Shown here piece by piece: positions 1 to 6,879 of a stretch of 20,654 nt of DNA. The DNA lies in assembly GCA_043782755.1 (NCBI GenBank), contig JAYWAC010000008.1, positions 1 to 20,654 on the forward strand, given 5' to 3'. The DNA comes from JADJYF01 sp043782755. GTDB taxonomy: Bacteria > Pseudomonadota > Gammaproteobacteria > Ga0077536. The notes under the pieces are model-generated. The model did no database searches. It had not been told where the DNA came from and saw nothing but the letters and a program-made list of their open reading frames with translations. A program made the translations under genes and the position numbers. Every line of letters begins with the position of its first letter. Position 1 is the first letter of the stretch.

Positions 1-208
1 TTTGCCGTCGCGCATTCCCAATTTACTGGTCAATGGTTCGAGCGGCATTGCGGTTGGCATGGCGTCGATATCGAGCGTAGGATCGTCGATCAGCGCGACG
101 CAGGCGTCGATCACTTCACGCAGATTATGCGGCGCGATATTGGTCGCCATGCCAACCGCAATGCCGCTCGAACCATTGACCAGTAAATTGGGAATGCGCG
201 ACGGCAAA
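1..208. repeat. Perfect 64-bp inverted repeat (1-64 / 145-208) with 80-bp spacer
   Basis: Bases 1-64 are the exact reverse complement of bases 145-208. Pairing stops at 65/144. The right arm is genuine gyrA coding sequence (LPSRIPNLLVNGSSGIAVGM on the minus strand). The left arm is the same segment in the opposite orientation and destroys the expected gyrA continuation. Because the left arm starts at base 1, the repeat may extend beyond the window. A perfect coding-sequence inverted repeat at a sequence end is typical of a fold-back chimera from amplification or assembly; a real inverted duplication inside gyrA would be expected to be lethal. Confidence 0.95.
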
Positions 209-681
209 ACCGTCGGTTCGCGCTCCTTACCGTCATAGTTGTCGACGAAATCGACGGTGTCTCTGTCGATGTCGGCCAACAGTTCGTTGGCGATGCGATC
301 GAGGCGGCACTCGGTGTAGCGCATCGCCGCTGGCGCGTCGCCGTCGACCGAGCCGAAGTTGCCCTGACCATCGATAAGCGTGTAACGCAGGGAGAAATCC
401 TGCGCCATACGCACCAGCGTGTCGTAGATCGCGCTGTCGCCGTGGGGATGGTATTTACCCATCACCTCACCGACCACGCGCGCGCACTTCACATAGGGGC
501 GGTTCCAGACATTACTTGTTTCCTGCATCGCGAACAGCACGCGGCGATGCACCGGTTTCAAGCCGTCCCGGGCATCCGGTAGTGCGCGTCCCACGATTAC
601 GCTCATCGCGTAATCCATGTAGGACTGGCGCATTTCGTCCTCGATGTTGACAGGCACCAGTAGGCGCGCGAAATCGACCAT
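1..681 (-). CDS. gyrA: DNA gyrase subunit A, 5' part only; outer end chimeric
   Basis: GyrA is the DNA-breaking subunit of gyrase (A2B2), which introduces negative supercoils. The frame begins at ATG 681 with MVDFARLLVPVNIEDEM and stays open to the window edge (227 codons). Numbering matches E. coli exactly: HPHGDSAIYDTLVR carries Ser83 and Asp87 of the quinolone-resistance region, both in the wild-type state, and AAMRYTE carries the catalytic Tyr122. The sequence is normal GyrA to about residue 206 (positions near 65). It then leaves the family: where a GyrA should read LM..IPGPDFPTA, it reads AMPTAMPLEPLTSK, which is the back-translation of an inverted copy of an earlier gyrA segment. The last 21 or so codons are therefore not genuine GyrA. 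No good Shine-Dalgarno sequence precedes the start. It follows mtnA on the same strand after 79 bp that contain a good promoter. Identity is certain; the outer 64 bp are suspect. Confidence 0.95.
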   Translation of the reverse strand, partial: MVDFARLLVPVNIEDEMRQSYMDYAMSVIVGRALPDARDGLKPVHRRVLFAMQETSNVWNRPYVKCARVVGEVMGKYHPHGDSAIYDTLVRMAQDFSLRYTLIDGQGNFGSVDGDAPAAMRYTECRLDRIANELLADIDRDTVDFVDNYDGKEREPTVLPSRIPNLLVNGSSGIAVGMATNIAPHNLREVIDACVALIDDPTLDIDAMPTAMPLEPLTSKLGMRDGK

Positions 682-717
682 GGGAAGTAAAATAACTTAT
701 TGAATTTTTATAGGAAT

Positions 718-733
718 TTCCCGGCGACGGGAA
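718..733 (-). other. Hairpin at predicted 5' end of the gyrA transcript
   Basis: On the minus strand TTCCCG and CGGGAA form a 6-bp stem around a 4-base loop (TCGC). The stem begins at about the start point expected from the extended -10 box at 740-745, so the gyrA mRNA would start with a hairpin. Such 5'-terminal stems can slow RNase E/RppH-dependent decay. It is not followed by a T run, so it is a poor mtnA terminator. The pairing is seen; the role is inferred. Confidence 0.35.
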
Positions 734-739
734 GTGCGG

Positions 740-748
740 AGTATAGCA
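740..748 (-). promoter_or_regulatory. Candidate extended -10 promoter for gyrA
   Basis: Read on the minus strand the sequence is TGCTATACT: a TGN extension followed by TATACT, which matches the sigma-70 -10 consensus at five of six positions. No good -35 lies at 16-18 bp; TTGATC is present but only 13 bp upstream, which fits an extended -10 promoter. Transcription would start near 733, giving gyrA a leader of about 50 nt. It lies in the gap between mtnA and gyrA, so gyrA can be expressed independently of mtnA. Confidence 0.5.
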
Positions 749-760
749 TGCACAATTCGA

Positions 761-1831
761 TCAAGGCACCCCTGGTTTGGTCGCGGCCGAAGTGGTGAAA
801 AGGGCCGCGATACTGGCCGCATCCGGGCGTTCGATCACGCCTTTCTCGGTGACTAGCGCATCGATCAAATGGGCTGGCGTAACATCGAATACCGGGTTCA
901 GGGCACGCACGCCAGGTGCCGCTATTTCCACACCACCGAGCTGCGTCAGTTCGCGGCCGTCGCGGTGCTCGATGACGATGTCCGCGCCGCTGGCGGTGGC
1001 CACGTCGACGGTCGATAGCGGCGCCGCGATCATGAAACGCACGCCGTGGGCACGTGCCAGGGTGGCAAGCCCGTAAGTGCCTATCTTGTTGGCAGTGTCA
1101 CCATTGGCGGCAACGCGATCGGCACCGGTGATAACCCACTGCACCCGGCCCTCAGCCATGAGCCAGGCCGCCGCGCTATCGGCGATCAACGTCACGTCGA
1201 TGCCGTCCTGCATGAGTTCCCAGGCGGTCAAGCGCGCACCCTGCAACCACGGTCGGGTCTCGCCGACATAGACCGCCGTGATGCGTCCATCGCGCCAGCC
1301 ACTGCGAATCACACCGAGCGCCGTGCCATGACCGGCGGTTGCGAGCGCGCCGGCATTGCAATGGGTCATGACACCCGAACCAGGCGCGATGAGTGCCGCG
1401 CCGAAATCGCCCATGGCGCGATTGGCCGCGAGGTCTTCGTCGTGCAGATGCATGGCCAGCGCCAGGAGGGGCGCAAAGGGTTCGCCAACGATATCGGCGC
1501 AAGCTGCGCCCATCACGTCCAGCGCCCACATAAGATTGACGGCCGTCGGGCGGGTCTCACGCAGCATGGCGAGATCGCGCAGCACGCCGCGTCGCCATTC
1601 GTCCGGTACACGAGCGAAATGCTCGCGCGCTGAAAGCGCCACCGCATAGGCTGCGGTAATGCCGATGGCCGGTGCGCCACGCACCACCATCCGGCGTATC
1701 GCCTCGGCGGCACTGTCGACGTCGTGGCATTCGATGTAGTGCACGTCCTTGGGCAGAAGACGTTGATCGAGCAGCAGGAGATGATCGTCACGCCAACGTA
1801 TGGCATGCGTGGCTTCGCTATTCTGCGACAT
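761..1831 (-). CDS. mtnA: Methylthioribose-1-phosphate isomerase
   Basis: MtnA (356 aa) converts 5-methylthioribose 1-phosphate to 5-methylthioribulose 1-phosphate in the methionine salvage pathway, in the cytoplasm. It belongs to the aIF2B/eIF2B-alpha-like isomerase family. Visible motifs are VVRGAPAIGITAAYAVAL (about 49-66), THCNAGALATAGHGTALG (156-173) with the catalytic Cys158, VYVGETRPWLQGARLTAWEL (187-206) and TGADRVAANGDTANKIGTYG (235-254) with the catalytic Asp238. Length is normal. ATG 1831 is preceded by AAGGGA about 8 nt upstream, a good ribosome binding site. It is divergent from mtaD across 64 bp and lies directly upstream of gyrA, the order known from Pseudomonas. The eIF2B-like fold could confuse it with ribose-1,5-bisphosphate isomerase, but the full motif set favours MtnA. 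Confidence 0.96.
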   Translation of the reverse strand: MSQNSEATHAIRWRDDHLLLLDQRLLPKDVHYIECHDVDSAAEAIRRMVVRGAPAIGITAAYAVALSAREHFARVPDEWRRGVLRDLAMLRETRPTAVNLMWALDVMGAACADIVGEPFAPLLALAMHLHDEDLAANRAMGDFGAALIAPGSGVMTHCNAGALATAGHGTALGVIRSGWRDGRITAVYVGETRPWLQGARLTAWELMQDGIDVTLIADSAAAWLMAEGRVQWVITGADRVAANGDTANKIGTYGLATLARAHGVRFMIAAPLSTVDVATASGADIVIEHRDGRELTQLGGVEIAAPGVRALNPVFDVTPAHLIDALVTEKGVIERPDAASIAALFTTSAATKPGVP

Positions 1832-1895
1832 GCCTGTGTTCCCTTAACTTTGCTGTGGTACTTTAGATCGAAATCGACGCCTGCTTAAGTTCTTC

Positions 1896-3212
1896 ATGCC
1901 GCACACTGCACAGGCCATTCACGCCCGCTGGGTGATCCCGGTCGAGCCTGCTCACGTCATCCTCGATCATCACACCGTGCTCATCGAGGGTTCGCAGATC
2001 ACGGCCATCCTGCCGACCGCGCAATGGCGCAGTCCAGGCGAGCACGTCGAAGAGATCGATCTTCCAGAGCATGCCCTGATCCCGGGCTTGATCAACGCCC
2101 ATACCCACGCCGCCATGAGTCTGTTCCGCGGCATGGCCGATGATCGCCCTTTAATGGACTGGCTGGAGAATCACATCTGGCCGGCCGAGGCGCGCTCCGT
2201 TAATCGCGAGTTCGTGCGTGACGGCACGCGCCTGGCGGCCGCCGAAATGCTGCTCGGTGGCACGACCTGCTTCAACGACATGTATTTCTTCGGCGACGAA
2301 GCCGCCTCAGCCGCCATCGAAGCGGGCATCCGCGCCGTGATCGGCATGATCGTGATCGGTTTCCCCAGTGCCTGGGCGGCCGACGTCGATGAATACTTGC
2401 GCAAGGGCCAGGCGGTCCACGACAAGTTCCGTGATCACCCGCTCATTACCAGTGCGTTCGCGCCCCATGCGCCCTACACGGTCGATGACTCGGCGCTGCG
2501 CCGCATTGCGACGCTGGCCGAAGAGCTCGACTTGCCGGTGCACATGCACGTGCAAGAAACCCAGGACGAAGTGGAGCGCGCCATCGCAATGAGCGGCGTG
2601 CGGCCGCTGCGTCGTCTGCACGGCCTAGGCTTGGTCACGCCGCGCCTGCTAGGCGTGCACATGACTTGCCTCGACGCCGACGAACTCGATCTGCTGGCCT
2701 TAAGCGGCACCACGGTCGTGCATTGCCCGGAGTCGAATCTCAAGCTCGCGAGCGGCTTCTGCCCGGTCGCGAAGTTGCTGGCACGCGGCGTCAATGTCGC
2801 CTGTGGCACCGATGGCGCGGCCAGCAACAACGATCTCGACATGCTCAGTGAGATACGCACCGCCTCGCTGTTGGCCAAGGGCGTGGCCGGCGATCCCTGC
2901 GCCTTGCCAGCGCCCCAGGCTTTGCGCATGGCGACCTACAACGGCGCGCTCGCGCTGGGCCTGGAACGCTCGATAGGTTCGATCGAAGTCGGCAAGCAGG
3001 CCGATCTGGTCGCCATCGATCTCGGCGAACTGCGCGCGCGACCGGTCTACGACCCGGTCTCGCAGATCATCTACAGCGGGCATCGCGATCAGATCGCCCA
3101 GGTGTGGGTGGCTGGACGCCGCGTCGTACGCGACCGTCAACTCACCACCCTCGATCTGGCGGACCTACGTCAGTCAAGCGAAGACTGGGCGCAGCGCATA
3201 AGTCAGCCCTGA
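1896..3212 (+). CDS. mtaD: 5-methylthioadenosine/S-adenosylhomocysteine deaminase
   Basis: This is a 438-aa amidohydrolase-superfamily (TRZ/ATZ) deaminase. The family deaminates 5'-methylthioadenosine and S-adenosylhomocysteine to the inosine forms; in Pseudomonas the MTA product is then phosphorolysed to the MtnA substrate. Visible motifs are the metal-binding NAHTHAAMSLFRG (His69 and His71), GGTTCFNDMY, PHAPYTVDD, HMHVQETQDE (metal His), HCPESNLKLASG and GTDGAASNNDLDM (metal Asp). Start ATG 1896 fits the family N terminus (MPHTAQAIHARWVIPVEP), although the upstream Shine-Dalgarno is weak. It is divergent from mtnA, which supports the MTA role over guanine or chlorohydrolase activity. Its stop lies 6 bp from the convergent rnt stop. 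Exact substrate preference cannot be read from sequence. Confidence 0.9.
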   Translation: MPHTAQAIHARWVIPVEPAHVILDHHTVLIEGSQITAILPTAQWRSPGEHVEEIDLPEHALIPGLINAHTHAAMSLFRGMADDRPLMDWLENHIWPAEARSVNREFVRDGTRLAAAEMLLGGTTCFNDMYFFGDEAASAAIEAGIRAVIGMIVIGFPSAWAADVDEYLRKGQAVHDKFRDHPLITSAFAPHAPYTVDDSALRRIATLAEELDLPVHMHVQETQDEVERAIAMSGVRPLRRLHGLGLVTPRLLGVHMTCLDADELDLLALSGTTVVHCPESNLKLASGFCPVAKLLARGVNVACGTDGAASNNDLDMLSEIRTASLLAKGVAGDPCALPAPQALRMATYNGALALGLERSIGSIEVGKQADLVAIDLGELRARPVYDPVSQIIYSGHRDQIAQVWVAGRRVVRDRQLTTLDLADLRQSSEDWAQRISQP

Positions 3213-3218
3213 GTACAC

Positions 3219-3839
3219 TCAGTCCTGAGGAATGCCGATAGCCTGGTCCCAGCGATTGACTATCGAACAGAATAGATCGGCCGTACGTTCGGCATCATAG
3301 ATGGCCGAATGAGCGGCGGCCGGGTCCCACTGGAAGCCCGCCGCGCGCACCGCGCGCGCCAGCACCGTCTGACCATAGGCGACACCCGACAGCGCGGCGG
3401 TATCGAAGGTACTGAAATTGTGGAAGGGCATGTCCTTGATGCCGCAACGATCGGCCGCAGCCTTGACGAAAGCGAGATCGAAAGCCGGATTGTGGCCGAC
3501 CAAAATCGCACGCGTGCAGGCGTGTTCGTTGATCTGGCGACGCACCGCGCCGAAGATTTCCTTCATCGCCTCGTTCTCCTCCACTGCCAGGCGGAAAGGA
3601 TGAAAAGGATCTATTTTGTTGAACTCCAGCGCGCGACGCTCGAGATTGGCACCCGGGAAAGGCCGCACGTGAAAGGCGAAAGTGGCCTGACGGCGCCAAC
3701 CGAGTGCGGGGTCGACTTCCAGAGTAACGGCGGCGATTTCCAGCAAAGCGTCGGTGCGGGCGTTGAAGCCGCCGGTCTCGACATCGACGATGACGGGCAG
3801 AAAACCGCGAAAGCGGCTGGCGATGACGTTGTCGTTCAT
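3219..3839 (-). CDS. rnt: Ribonuclease T
   Basis: RNase T is a DEDDh 3'-5' exoribonuclease that trims tRNA 3' ends (CCA turnover), matures 5S and 23S rRNA 3' ends and also degrades single-stranded DNA; it acts as a dimer. The chosen start, ATG 3839 (MNDNVIASRFRGFLPVIVDVE), gives 206 aa and matches the E. coli N terminus. A longer form from ATG 3887 gives 222 aa; neither has a clear ribosome binding site. In 222-aa numbering the catalytic residues are Asp35 and Glu37 (VDVETGGFNARTDALLEIAA), Asp137 (HNPAFDLAF), His193 and Asp198 (AHSAIYDAERTADLFC). FDTAALSG and FNKIDPFHPF are also family hallmarks. It converges with mtaD and diverges from the tas-like gene. The shorter start leaves more room (88 bp) for divergent promoters. 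Confidence 0.93.
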   Translation of the reverse strand: MNDNVIASRFRGFLPVIVDVETGGFNARTDALLEIAAVTLEVDPALGWRRQATFAFHVRPFPGANLERRALEFNKIDPFHPFRLAVEENEAMKEIFGAVRRQINEHACTRAILVGHNPAFDLAFVKAAADRCGIKDMPFHNFSTFDTAALSGVAYGQTVLARAVRAAGFQWDPAAAHSAIYDAERTADLFCSIVNRWDQAIGIPQD

Positions 3840-3927
3840 GAGCGGCACGGCGCGCACAGGGCGACCCGTAACGCCGCCGTCAGCCATGCGATTGGCTTAT
3901 GCGTGAGTGCTGCGTAAATTAATTTCA

Positions 3928-4971
3928 ATGGAAAAGTCCAGGCTAGGAAACACCGATACCGAGGTCAGTCGCTGGGCGCTCGGCACCATGACTTTCGGCG
4001 CACAGAATAGCGCAGCCGAGGCTCATGCCCAATTGGACCAGGCAATCGCGGCCGGCATTACGCTGATTGATACCGCCGAACTCTATCCCGCGCCCGCCGA
4101 TGCCGCGAGCTATGGCGAGTGCGAACGCATCCTCGGACGATGGCTGGCGCACTGCGCGCGGCGCCATCAACTCGTGCTTGCAACCAAGGCCGCCGGCCCG
4201 GCGGCCTTCGTGCCCTGGATCCGCGACGGACAATCGCGCCACGACAGTGCGAACCTGCGCGCGGCGGTAGACGGCTCACTCACGCGTCTCGGCGTCGATT
4301 ACATTGATCTGCTGCAATTGCATTGGCCGGACCGCGCCACCCATTTCTTTGGCCAGCGCGGCTTCAAACCAGCGCTTGAGGAATCCGCCTTCAGCATCGA
4401 AGTGACTTTGCGCGCGCTCGAGCGACTCATCGCCGCCGGTAAGATTCGCCACATCGGCATCGCCAACGAAACCCCGTGGGGTTTAGCTGAGTTCCTGCGC
4501 CTCGCTGCGCAGCATGGTCTGCCGCGCATCGTCACTATCCAGAATCCCTACAACCTGCTCAATCGCGGCTTTGAAAGCGGTCTGGCAGAAATCGCCTGGC
4601 GCGAACACTGTGGGCTGCTGGCCTATGGACCACTGGCCGGTGGCCTCTTGAGCGGCAAATATACCGACGGTACGGCCAGCAATGAGGCGCGCTTGCTGCG
4701 CCATGCGCGGCATTATCGTCAGTTCACTTCTAACGCCGCCCATGCCGCCAGCGCGCGTTATGTCGCGATCGCGCGCGAAGCTGCTCTCGATCCGGCCGCC
4801 ATGGCGCTGGCCTACGTTGCATCGAAACCCTACGTCACCAGCGTTATCATAGGTGCCACCACGACCGCGCAACTAGCATCCAATCTGCGCGCGGCCACGC
4901 TCAAACTGCCGCGCGACGTCATACGTGCCATCGACGCCGTGCACGAGGAGATTCCGAACCCGTGTCCCTGA
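3928..4971 (+). CDS. tas: Aldo/keto reductase, Tas-like
   Basis: This 347-aa NADPH-dependent aldo/keto reductase resembles E. coli Tas along its length: LGTMTFGAQNSAAEAHAQLD near the N terminus, LLQLHWPDR, the Tas-type FGQRGF, GKIRHIGIANET, VTIQNPYNLLNR and VIIGATTTAQLASNL near the C terminus. The catalytic tetrad is Asp48, Tyr53, Lys87 and His132. The fold is a TIM barrel in the cytoplasm. The physiological substrate of Tas is not established; in E. coli it was found as a suppressor of a tyrosine auxotrophy. ATG 3928 aligns with the E. coli start; an in-frame GTG at 3907 would add seven residues. The stop overlaps the purB start by 10 bp, so it probably leads the tas-purB transcript and is translationally coupled to purB. 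Confidence 0.88.
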   Translation: MEKSRLGNTDTEVSRWALGTMTFGAQNSAAEAHAQLDQAIAAGITLIDTAELYPAPADAASYGECERILGRWLAHCARRHQLVLATKAAGPAAFVPWIRDGQSRHDSANLRAAVDGSLTRLGVDYIDLLQLHWPDRATHFFGQRGFKPALEESAFSIEVTLRALERLIAAGKIRHIGIANETPWGLAEFLRLAAQHGLPRIVTIQNPYNLLNRGFESGLAEIAWREHCGLLAYGPLAGGLLSGKYTDGTASNEARLLRHARHYRQFTSNAAHAASARYVAIAREAALDPAAMALAYVASKPYVTSVIIGATTTAQLASNLRAATLKLPRDVIRAIDAVHEEIPNPCP

Positions 4972-6353
4972 CCACTTCCGCCATTCCGCCACTGTCTGAA
5001 CTCACCGCCCTGTCACCGCTCGACGGCCGTTACGCCCGCCACACCGGCGTGTTGCGCACTACCTGCAGTGAATACGGCTTGATTCGCTATCGCGTGCTGG
5101 TCGAAGTCGAATGGTTGAAGACCCTGGCCAACGAACCCGGCATCGTCGAACTGCCTACTTTAAGCGCCACCGCCCTGGCCAAGCTCGATAGCATCGTCGC
5201 GAATTTCGACAGCGACGCTGCGGCACGCATCAAGGCCATCGAGCGCACCACCAATCACGACGTCAAGGCAGTCGAATATTTTCTGCGCGAGCAAATCGGC
5301 GACGAGGCCGCGCTGGCGGGTGCGATCCCCTTCATCCATTTCGCCTGCACTTCGGAAGACATCAATAACCTTTCCTATGGCCTGATGCTGCGTGACGCGC
5401 GCACTGACATCGTCGCGCCGGCGCTGCACGGACTCAGTGATGAACTGCGACGCCTCGCCCATACCTTCGCCGACGTGCCCATGCTCGCGCGCACCCACGG
5501 CCAGACCGCCACACCGACCACCATGGGCAAGGAAATGGCCAATGTCTGCGCGCGCGCAGACGCTCAGATAGCGCAATTCGAAGCGGTCGCGCTGCTCGGT
5601 AAGATCAATGGCGCGGTTGGCAACTACAATGCCCACGTGATCGCCTATCCGGACATCGACTGGCCGGCGCTGGCCGCGCGCTTCGTCGGCGCGCTGGGTC
5701 TTCAGTTCAATCCCTATACCACGCAGATCGAGCCGCATGATTGCGTGGCGGCTTATTGCGATGCCTTGTCGCGAGTCAACACGGTGTTGCTGGATCTTGC
5801 GCGCGACATCTGGAGCTATATCTCGCTCGGTTACTTCCGCCAAAGGAAACTCGAACACGAAGTTGGTTCCTCGACCATGCCGCACAAGGTCAATCCCATC
5901 GACTTCGAAAATGCCGAAGGCAATCTCGGCCTCGCCGACGCGCTGCTCGGACACTTCGCGCGCAAGCTGCCGATCTCGCGTCTGCAGCGCGATCTGACCG
6001 ACTCGACCGTATTGCGCAATCTTGGCGCCGCGCTCGGCTACACCATGATCGCCTGTCGTTCCTTGGCACAGGGTCTAGCCAAACTCGAAATCGATCGCGA
6101 CACGCTGGCGCGCGATCTCGATCAAGCCTGGGAGATCCTCGCCGAGCCGGTGCAGACCGTCATGCGTCGCTATGGCATCAACGACTCCTACGAACAGTTG
6201 AAACAATTGACGCGTGGCCAGCGCATTGAGCGCGAAGGTCTGCATCACTTCATCGACGGACTCGCTATTCCGGCGGCGGCGCGCAACGCACTGAAAGCGC
6301 TGACGCCAGCCGGCTATATCGGGCTCGCGACCAAGCTCGCGCGTGAGATCTGA
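4962..6353 (+). CDS. purB: Adenylosuccinate lyase
   Basis: PurB (463 aa) acts twice in purine synthesis: it cleaves SAICAR to AICAR plus fumarate, and adenylosuccinate to AMP plus fumarate. It is a homotetramer of the fumarase/aspartase superfamily. The signature GSSTMPHKVNPIDFENAEGN lies at 302-321 with the catalytic-loop serines at 303-304, and TRTHGQ-like RTHGQTATPTT carries the general-acid His179. SPLDGRY, ERTTNHDVKAVEYFL, FACTSEDINNL and KINGAVGNYNAH match the gammaproteobacterial subtype. The start is GTG 4962, inside the end of the tas-like gene; the protein then aligns from SELTALSPLDGRYA, so about ten N-terminal residues are extra relative to E. coli. The next gene begins one base after its stop. 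Confidence 0.97.
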   Translation: MSLTTSAIPPLSELTALSPLDGRYARHTGVLRTTCSEYGLIRYRVLVEVEWLKTLANEPGIVELPTLSATALAKLDSIVANFDSDAAARIKAIERTTNHDVKAVEYFLREQIGDEAALAGAIPFIHFACTSEDINNLSYGLMLRDARTDIVAPALHGLSDELRRLAHTFADVPMLARTHGQTATPTTMGKEMANVCARADAQIAQFEAVALLGKINGAVGNYNAHVIAYPDIDWPALAARFVGALGLQFNPYTTQIEPHDCVAAYCDALSRVNTVLLDLARDIWSYISLGYFRQRKLEHEVGSSTMPHKVNPIDFENAEGNLGLADALLGHFARKLPISRLQRDLTDSTVLRNLGAALGYTMIACRSLAQGLAKLEIDRDTLARDLDQAWEILAEPVQTVMRRYGINDSYEQLKQLTRGQRIEREGLHHFIDGLAIPAAARNALKALTPAGYIGLATKLAREI

Positions 6354-6354
6354 G

Positions 6355-6879
6355 ATGGACGACGAAGGCGTCGCGCCCGCGCAGCACTTGCTCGGCGTCA
6401 GCGAGGCGCTCTTCGAGGTCAACACGCGCGCCGCACTGGCGCAAGTCAGCCTGGCCCTCGCCACTCAGGCGCGCCGCACGCTCGACATCGTCAGTCGTCA
6501 TCTCGACGCGCCCTTGTACGACAACGAGGCTTTCGCCGTCGCCGTCAAACACCTCGCGCTCAGTCATCGTAGCGCCCGCATACGCTTGTTGATCCTCGAC
6601 CCGCAGCCACTACTCGGCCAAGGCCATCGTTTGATCGAACTGGCTACGCGACTCACAAGCTTCATCGAAATACGCACGCCATCGCCGCAACATTGCAGCT
6701 TCAACGAAGCGCTGCTGATTGCCGATAACCAGGGCTATGTGCGACGCCAGTTCGCCGACCGCTATGAGGCGGAAGTGGACTTCTGCAGCCGGCAGCGCGC
6801 CGCCGCGCTGACTGAACGCTTTGAGCAGATGTGGCAACGCGGCCAGCTGGACGCGAATTTCAGGAGACTGCATTTATGA
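6355..6879 (+). CDS. Uncharacterised DUF7931-like protein
   Basis: This 174-aa protein has no signal peptide or membrane segment and I assign no function. It resembles the small uncharacterised domain that in some gammaproteobacteria is fused behind or sits near GNAT acetyltransferases (the family I know as DUF7931). Features are an N-terminal segment with TRAALAQVSLALATQARRTLDIVSRHLD, then LYD, a run of basic/hydrophobic residues (VKHLALSHRSARIRLLILD, with HR-L-ELATRL after it), and a Trp near the end (EQMWQRG). The layout vaguely recalls half of a phospholipase D-like fold, but no HKD motif is present, so catalysis by that route is not supported. ATG 6355 begins one base after the purB stop; GTG 6343 inside purB is an alternative. 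Its TGA overlaps the next ATG (ATGA), so the two are probably translationally coupled. Confidence 0.75.
   Translation: MDDEGVAPAQHLLGVSEALFEVNTRAALAQVSLALATQARRTLDIVSRHLDAPLYDNEAFAVAVKHLALSHRSARIRLLILDPQPLLGQGHRLIELATRLTSFIEIRTPSPQHCSFNEALLIADNQGYVRRQFADRYEAEVDFCSRQRAAALTERFEQMWQRGQLDANFRRLHL
6862..6866 (+). promoter_or_regulatory. Shine-Dalgarno site of the mini-secretin gene
   Basis: AGGAG lies 9 nt before ATG 6876. It fixes the start at 6876 rather than at the longer upstream in-frame codon at 6831, and the protein then begins with a proper signal peptide. Confidence 0.7.

Noticed and set aside
2..238. Plus-strand frame encoding a GyrA-like peptide
   Set aside because: It is the inverted copy of gyrA created by the fold-back repeat, followed by antisense sequence; it is not a separate gene.
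3209..3222. CTGAGT / ACTCAG palindrome across the mtaD and rnt stops
   Set aside because: The stem is six base pairs with only two bases between the arms and no T run on either strand, so it is too weak to call a bidirectional terminator.
3840..3887. Longer start for RNase T at ATG 3887
   Set aside because: It remains possible, but the 16 extra residues do not resemble the E. coli N terminus and shorten the divergent promoter space to 40 bp; neither start has a clear ribosome binding site.
5160..5954. 264-codon antisense frame within purB
   Set aside because: It is fully contained in a clear purB coding region and shows no family motif or ribosome binding site.
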